DNA of 64,000 nt, taken from contig NZ_VUNG01000005.1 in assembly GCF_009695775.1 (NCBI RefSeq), forward strand, positions 62,001 through 126,000, given 5' to 3'. Under the pieces are notes generated by a model. It saw only the letters and a list, made by a program, of their open reading frames with translations. It did not search any database and was not told the DNA's origin. This DNA comes from Hallella mizrahii. GTDB taxonomy: Bacteria > Bacteroidota > Bacteroidia > Bacteroidales > Bacteroidaceae. Both the position numbers and the translations under genes were made by a program. Below, in pieces: positions 59,419 to 64,000 of this stretch; the first letter of the stretch is position 1; each line of letters opens with the position of its first letter.

Positions 59419-61776
59419 TTATTTCTTTCTGAGCAGATTGAGCTTGACCTGCGGCTTGAGGGCATCGGAGACCTTCTCGGTGTAGGCACCCAGCTTGACG
59501 GTAGTCTTGCCGAGGATATGCTCCACGTTGTCGCCCACCATGAAGGTGTAGTCACCGGCCTCACCTTTCCACTGGCTGCCAGCCTCGTCGAAACTTGTCA
59601 GCAGACGGCGCGGCACGCTCATGGTCAGCGTCTGACTCTCGCCGGGGTTGAGCATACGGGTCTTGGCAAAGGTCTTCAGCTCCTTGGCGGGCATCTCTTC
59701 CCCGCCCTTGGGTGAGGCGACATAGACTTGTGCCACCTGCTTGCCAGGGCGCGAGCCGGTGTTTTTCACGGTCACCTTCACCGTGACGCCTTGCCGCCCG
59801 TCGGCTTTAGCCGAGAATCCAGACATGGAGAAGGTGGTGTAGCTCAGACCATAGCCGAAAGGATAGGCCACGGGCTTGTTGAAGGTATCGAAATAGCGGT
59901 AGCCAACATAGATGTCCTCGTCGTGGTCGGTGTAGTTGACTCCCTTGACACGATGGTCATAGAGAGCGTCGGTCAGACCGTAGTAGTCGGGCTGGCTCGG
60001 GAAGTTGGCCGTCGAGGGCACGTCGGTGGCTGCTATCGGCCACGTCATCGTCAGATGTCCGGAGGGATTGGCTTTTCCCGTGAGCACGTCGGCGACAGCG
60101 TTTCCTCCCTCTTCTCCCGGCTGCCATGCCACGAGGATGCCGTCGACAAGACTGCGCCAAGACGCCGTCTCCATCACCGATCCGGAGTTGATGACGACGA
60201 TGACGGGCTTGCCCTGCTGATGGAAGACGCTGCTCACGCAGCTGATCATCTGCTTCTCCTGCGGGGTGAGGTTGAACTCGCCCTCGATGTTGCGGTCCAT
60301 GCCCTCACCGGCCTGGCGCCCAATGGTGATGATGGCAGCGTCAGCCTCGGGAACCTCATGCTCCACACAACGCTCGGTGATGTCGATCTCGTCGAGCTTA
60401 GGCTGACCCTGGTCGAGGAACCACATCCACGGATTCTTGTCAGCCTTGAGCTTGGATTTGGCATAAGCCACATATTTAGTATAGATGTCGGTGAGCTGTG
60501 GTGTGGTAGAGACACCGGCGTTTTTCAGTCCGTCGACCATATCCACGACGTAGGGCACGTTGACACAGCCCGAGCCCAGGCCGCCACTCATGAAGTCGTA
60601 GCTATTGACACCGAAGAGTGCCACCCGCTTGATGCCCTCCATGGGCAGTACTGCCTTGCCGTTGAACATGTCGTTTTTGAGCAACACCATGCCCTCAGTG
60701 CTCGTCTGCCGGGTCACCAGCGCATGTGCCTTGAGGTCAGGCTTGTTGCTGAACGCGTATTGGCGGAAGCGCGGTGTCTTGACAATATACTCCAGCATGC
60801 GACGCACGTTGCGATCCACATCCTTGATGTCGAGCTTGCCCTCTTTGACGGCCTTGATGATGTCCTCAGCCTGAGCCGGATAGCCCGGCATGAGCAGATC
60901 GTTGCCCGCCTGCACCTCATCGGCGACGGGCAGATCAGCGCGCTTGCCGATCCAGTCGGTCATGACAATGCCCTTGAAACCCCAGTCATCGCGGAGCACC
61001 TTGGTGAGCAGGTCGTGGTTGCCCTGAGCATAGACGCCGTTGATCTTGTTGTAGGACGACATGATCGTCCACGGCTTTGCCTCGCGCACAGCCATCTCGA
61101 AGCCACGGAGATAGAGTTCGCGCAGGGCACGCTGCGAGACACGCTCGTCGACACGCGTGCGGTCGCTCTCCTGTGAGTTGACGGCAAAATGCTTCATCGA
61201 CACACCGACGCCCTGACTCTGTATGCCACGAACCATGGCTGTGCCGATCATTCCCGTGACTATGGGGTCCTCGCTGTAGTATTCGAAGTTGCGGCCACAG
61301 AGCGGATTGCGGTGGAGGTTCATACCCGGGCCGAGGATGACGTCGCAGCCATACTCCAGGGTCTCGTTGCCCTCACAGCGCCCCACCTGCTCCACGAGGT
61401 CGGTATTCCACGTGCAGGCCAGACAGGTGCCCACGGGGAAACCGGTGGCAAAGAAAGTCTGACTGGTTCCCTCGCGGTGGGCGTCGATGTGCACACCGGC
61501 AGGACCGTCGCAGACTACCGTGGCGGGAATGCCCAGCCGCGGGATGGCCACGGTGATACCGGCTGCTCCAGCTACTAATTTCTTCTGATGGCCGAGCATG
61601 GAACCCGAACCGACAAAGCCGTCGTTGCCGCCACCGACAAGCATCTGTGCCTTCTCTTCCAGGGTCATCGCCTGGAGCACCTGGTCGATGTTGTGAGCAT
61701 TGAGTTGTGGGGCCTGAGCCGATGCCGCACTCGCCACGCAAAGCGACAACACCATTGTAGATAGTTTTTTATTCAT
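59419..61776 (-). CDS. GH3 beta-glucosidase/xylosidase-type enzyme
   Basis: 785 residues with signal peptide MNKKLSTMVLSLCVASAASAQ. The N-terminal TIM-like barrel has LVGGGNDGFVGSGSMLGHQK, GPGMNLHRNPLCGRNFEYYS and the nucleophile Asp in GFKGIVMTDWIGKR. The second domain has TIGRQAGEGMDRNIEGEFN. A PA14 insert is not obvious. The C-terminal fibronectin-like domain has VTVKVTVKNTGSRPGKQVAQ. It removes terminal beta-linked glucose or similar sugars in the periplasm. It follows the GH5 gene on the same strand by 43 bp, so it may finish oligosaccharides from that enzyme. Confidence 0.93.
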   Translation of the reverse strand: MNKKLSTMVLSLCVASAASAQAPQLNAHNIDQVLQAMTLEEKAQMLVGGGNDGFVGSGSMLGHQKKLVAGAAGITVAIPRLGIPATVVCDGPAGVHIDAHREGTSQTFFATGFPVGTCLACTWNTDLVEQVGRCEGNETLEYGCDVILGPGMNLHRNPLCGRNFEYYSEDPIVTGMIGTAMVRGIQSQGVGVSMKHFAVNSQESDRTRVDERVSQRALRELYLRGFEMAVREAKPWTIMSSYNKINGVYAQGNHDLLTKVLRDDWGFKGIVMTDWIGKRADLPVADEVQAGNDLLMPGYPAQAEDIIKAVKEGKLDIKDVDRNVRRMLEYIVKTPRFRQYAFSNKPDLKAHALVTRQTSTEGMVLLKNDMFNGKAVLPMEGIKRVALFGVNSYDFMSGGLGSGCVNVPYVVDMVDGLKNAGVSTTPQLTDIYTKYVAYAKSKLKADKNPWMWFLDQGQPKLDEIDITERCVEHEVPEADAAIITIGRQAGEGMDRNIEGEFNLTPQEKQMISCVSSVFHQQGKPVIVVINSGSVMETASWRSLVDGILVAWQPGEEGGNAVADVLTGKANPSGHLTMTWPIAATDVPSTANFPSQPDYYGLTDALYDHRVKGVNYTDHDEDIYVGYRYFDTFNKPVAYPFGYGLSYTTFSMSGFSAKADGRQGVTVKVTVKNTGSRPGKQVAQVYVASPKGGEEMPAKELKTFAKTRMLNPGESQTLTMSVPRRLLTSFDEAGSQWKGEAGDYTFMVGDNVEHILGKTTVKLGAYTEKVSDALKPQVKLNLLRKK

Positions 61777-61819
61777 AATAATAATAAGTAATGATGTATA
61801 ATAATATAATATGTGTTGA

Positions 61820-63109
61820 TCAATGCAACTTCTTGAACTGACGGATCACGCCGCTGATGATGCGAAGCGTGGAGCTGTCGCAGTCGAAAACCGAGTTGAG
61901 CCCCTGCTGCTCCTGTGCAGGGTCGTTGGTGTATGGATCCCCCACCTGCCACTGCTCATGGCGCGGCCGGGCTTCCCCACCCCATCCCCAGAAGTTGCAG
62001 CCGGCGAAGCATCCGCCCCGACGGGCATTGTCGGCCACAAGCTGGAAGACATATTTATAATAGGTGTCGCGCCCCACCGTGGGAGAGCCCGGACGGAAGC
62101 TCATGCCATCGCGCGGATAGCCAAACTCCTCCATGACAAGGGGCTTGCCCAGCCGCTGGCAGATGGCAAGATGGCGCGAGATGTAGTCCCGGGTGTTGGC
62201 ACAGGCGCGCGGCAGATTCTCCACCAGCGAGTCGGCTTTTGCCCATCCCCAGTTGTAGGGCCACAGATGGACATTGCAATAGTCGATATTCTTGTCGGCA
62301 CAGATGCGCTCATAGCATCCGTAGTCGCCCTCGCAGCCCCACGCGCCCTCACTGCCGATGGAGATGAGATGGTGCTTGTCGATGCTGCGGATGAGTGCCG
62401 AGGTCTGGCTGAGCCACTGCTCAAAGGCTGGGATGGCCTCCTTGGAGAAGGCACGCGGCTCGTTGCCGATCTGCCACGACATGATGGCGGGGTCGTCGAC
62501 ATAGCGCCGATGGGTGTAGCGGTTGGTGCGGCCAAGGATGAAGCGCACATAGTCGTAGAAGAGCTGATGGGCTTTCTCGTTGCCGGCAAACAGCTCAACA
62601 AAGTTCATAAAAGCAGGATAGCCGGCTTCGTTGGGGCGCGGTGCCTTGCCCAGCCCTGCCTGCTCGAGATAGTAGCCGTAGCCGCCGCTCCACTCCCACG
62701 AGTTGTTGAGATAGAGCACGGCGACCATCTTGCGCTTGCCCATCTGCTGAAGCAGATAGTCGAGGCCGGCGAGGATGGTATCGTTGTAGACGCCAGGAGC
62801 CTCCTGCAGCGTGGGCTCTACCTTGGTCTTCACACCACGCTGCCCGTCAGAGCCCACAAGAATACGCAAGTTGTCGATGCCCGCCGCCTTCAGCCGGTCA
62901 AGCTCACGACACAATCGCGCGCGGTCACCGCCCTGACCCGTAGAGCCAAGAATGGCACCATACCATAGATTGGTGCCAACATAATAATAAGGTTTGCCGC
63001 CGCGAAAGAACTTGCCGCCGTGGCACTGCACATATTGGGCTTGCGCCGTAAGAGGTAACAACAATAGCATGATGAGTGCCGATAACAGATGTCGCAATGT
63101 TGAATTCAT
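61820..63109 (-). CDS. GH5-family endo-beta-mannanase-like enzyme
   Basis: About 429 residues from MNSTLRHLLSALIMLLLLPL, signal peptide ending TAQAQ; the ATG at 63157 overlaps the promoter. The start FFRGGKPYYYVGTNLWYGAI is typical of GH5 subfamily 7 mannanases. The acid/base Glu is in IMSWQIGNEPRAFSK and the nucleophile Glu in PLVMEEFGYPRDGMSF. It likely hydrolyses beta-1,4-mannan or a related glucan. It has no SusCD pair beside it. Promoter TATCTTTG at 63151-63144. Confidence 0.9.
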   Translation of the reverse strand: MNSTLRHLLSALIMLLLLPLTAQAQYVQCHGGKFFRGGKPYYYVGTNLWYGAILGSTGQGGDRARLCRELDRLKAAGIDNLRILVGSDGQRGVKTKVEPTLQEAPGVYNDTILAGLDYLLQQMGKRKMVAVLYLNNSWEWSGGYGYYLEQAGLGKAPRPNEAGYPAFMNFVELFAGNEKAHQLFYDYVRFILGRTNRYTHRRYVDDPAIMSWQIGNEPRAFSKEAIPAFEQWLSQTSALIRSIDKHHLISIGSEGAWGCEGDYGCYERICADKNIDYCNVHLWPYNWGWAKADSLVENLPRACANTRDYISRHLAICQRLGKPLVMEEFGYPRDGMSFRPGSPTVGRDTYYKYVFQLVADNARRGGCFAGCNFWGWGGEARPRHEQWQVGDPYTNDPAQEQQGLNSVFDCDSSTLRIISGVIRQFKKLH

Positions 63110-63143
63110 GATGTCATTATTAGGTTTAGAATATTCACTTAGG

Positions 63144-63151
63144 CAAAGATA
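63144..63151 (-). promoter_or_regulatory. -7 promoter element TATCTTTG of GH5-GH3 operon
   Basis: Exact match, 35 nt upstream of the GH5 start codon at 63109. Confidence 0.65.
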
Positions 63152-63178
63152 CTGCAAATCATCGAAACCTCATTGCAT

Positions 63179-63186
63179 TATCTTTG
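63179..63186 (+). promoter_or_regulatory. Upstream -7-like element TATCTTTG
   Basis: Exact TAnnTTTG match on the plus strand, 185 nt before the NfnA-like gene. It may be a second promoter or may make a separate short leader RNA. Confidence 0.4.
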
Positions 63187-63323
63187 CAAATAATAGTATT
63201 TTGTTTGCAACTATTTCGCCCATGCCGCGCTTTCTTTGCCAACAGCATGACTTTTTTCATAGTTTTTTCTCTGCTATGAGCTATTTTAACGAATATTCAT
63301 TGAGAAAACTCATTTTTTATTGC

Positions 63324-63331
63324 TATCTTTG
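63324..63331 (+). promoter_or_regulatory. -7 promoter element TATCTTTG of NfnA-like gene
   Basis: Exact match with TTG at 63300-63302, 21 nt before it, as a -33 element; 33 nt upstream of the start codon. Confidence 0.65.
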
Positions 63332-63363
63332 TACAAAAGAATAGACCAAAGACAAAGACTGAA

Positions 63364-64000
63364 ATGAACAAGATTCTTAAGAAAACACAATTCTCGGAAA
63401 AGGTGTTCTGCCTGGAGGTAGAGGCACCGCTCATCGCGCGCAGCTGCCGCCCCGGGCACTTCATCATCGTGCGCGTGGATAAGGACAGCGAGCGTGTGCC
63501 CTACACCATCGCAAAGTCCGACCCTCTCAAGGGCACGCTCACCCTCGTCGTGCAAGAGGTGGGACTGTCCTCAACCAAGCTATGCCAGCTCAATGTCGGC
63601 GACCAGGTGCAAGATATCGTGGGACCGCTCGGCAACGCTTCGAAGATTGAGAAACACGGCACCGTGGTTTGCGCCGGGGGAGGCATCGGCATTGCAGCGA
63701 TCCTGCCCATCCTCACGGCACTCAAACAGGCCGGAAACCGCGTCGTCTCGGTGCTCGCCGGACGAACGAAGAATCTTGTCATCATGGTCGATGACGTAAA
63801 AAAATACAGTGACGAGGTCATCATCATGACCGACGACGGCTCCTACGGCGAGAAAGGCGTGGTCACCGTCGGCGTGGAAGAGGTCATCAAGCGCGAGCAT
63901 GTCGACAAGGTGCTTGCCATTGGGCCTCCGGTGATGATGAAATTTACCTCGCTGCTGGCTCATAAATATGGTATACCCAACGATGTATCGCTCAACACCA
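63364..64000 (+). CDS. NfnA/DHOD electron-transfer-type FAD/NAD-binding subunit (partial)
   Basis: The first 212 residues are in the window. The family is the sulfide dehydrogenase / dihydroorotate dehydrogenase electron-transfer subunit, often paired with a glutamate-synthase-like subunit as NADH-dependent ferredoxin:NADP reductase. The N-terminal FAD domain contains PGHFIIVRVDKDSERVPYTI, the NAD domain has VCAGGGIGIAAILPILTAL and the later motif is IMTDDGSYGEKGVVTVGVEE. The C-terminal [2Fe-2S] cysteines lie beyond the window. Start MNKILKKTQFSEKVFCLEV is supported by the promoter at 63324. Confidence 0.88.
   Translation, partial: MNKILKKTQFSEKVFCLEVEAPLIARSCRPGHFIIVRVDKDSERVPYTIAKSDPLKGTLTLVVQEVGLSSTKLCQLNVGDQVQDIVGPLGNASKIEKHGTVVCAGGGIGIAAILPILTALKQAGNRVVSVLAGRTKNLVIMVDDVKKYSDEVIIMTDDGSYGEKGVVTVGVEEVIKREHVDKVLAIGPPVMMKFTSLLAHKYGIPNDVSLNT

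Noticed and set aside
61823..62968. 381-residue ORF on the plus strand
   Set aside because: Antisense to the GH5 gene with low-complexity Val/Ala/Gly/Asp composition; a shadow.

Overview
The window looks like chromosomal DNA of a Bacteroidota member close to Prevotella (Prevotellaceae). The evidence is many promoters of the TAnnTTTG type, a SusC/SusD locus with an AraC-type hybrid regulator, several TonB-dependent receptors, Mfa2/FimB-like and DUF5689/DUF6359 lipoproteins, and a short primary sigma factor. No rRNA, tRNA, CRISPR array, phage or transposase gene was seen.

Layout. 1-4.7 kb: a minus-strand MacAB/TolC-type export operon in which the ATPase and the permease each carry one in-frame TAG. 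4.9-9.9 kb: NlpE-like lipoprotein, a 22-bp tandem array with a large hairpin, rpoD, an Mfa2-like lipoprotein and an acyl-CoA ligase. 10-27.4 kb: a large sulfur-assimilation region. It holds CysD, CysN and an Fe-S APS reductase; a siroheme sulfite reductase fused to a TusA domain; a sulfur-carrier protein with its E1 enzyme and JAMM protease; a Met8-like siroheme enzyme; a Pst-type ABC transporter; and a TonB receptor with a FecBCD-type ABC importer. Five promoters in this region share an 18-bp palindrome whose nearest copy lies exactly 40 nt from the -7 element, which defines a regulon by sequence alone. 27.5-33.4 kb: a probable extracellular nucleic-acid utilisation locus (DUF6359 and DUF5689 lipoproteins, TonB receptor, divergent secreted nuclease/phosphatase).

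33.6-39.8 kb: housekeeping and envelope genes (uracil-DNA-glycosylase-like, uridine kinase, DUF308, histidine phosphatase, an RSFG-repeat secreted protein, Wzi-like, lipocalin-like). 39.8-52.9 kb: a beta-1,4-galactan utilisation locus (kinase-degenerate HTCS regulator, SusC, SusD, SusE-like, GH53, GH2). 53-54.5 kb: an AT-rich two-gene module of unknown function, a long hairpin and a second 22-bp tandem array. 54.5-58.6 kb: DoxX and a metal-related cassette (HMA protein, TonB receptor, small Cys-rich protein) bracketed by MITE-like repeats. 58.7-64 kb: Hsp20, GH3 and GH5 (probable mannan or glucan breakdown), and the start of an NfnA-like flavoprotein.

How the genes fit together: the sulfur region reads as a complete route from outside sulfate to homocysteine or cysteine. 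It appears to run import, APS formation, APS reduction, sulfite reduction, sulfur relay on TusA and a carrier-protein thiocarboxylate. The Pst-type transporter is therefore better read as a sulfate transporter than a phosphate one, and the FecBCD/TonB system as a supplier of iron or a tetrapyrrole for the pathway. The strongest undescribed signals are the 40-nt regulon architecture and the pair of 22-bp array plus hairpin elements.
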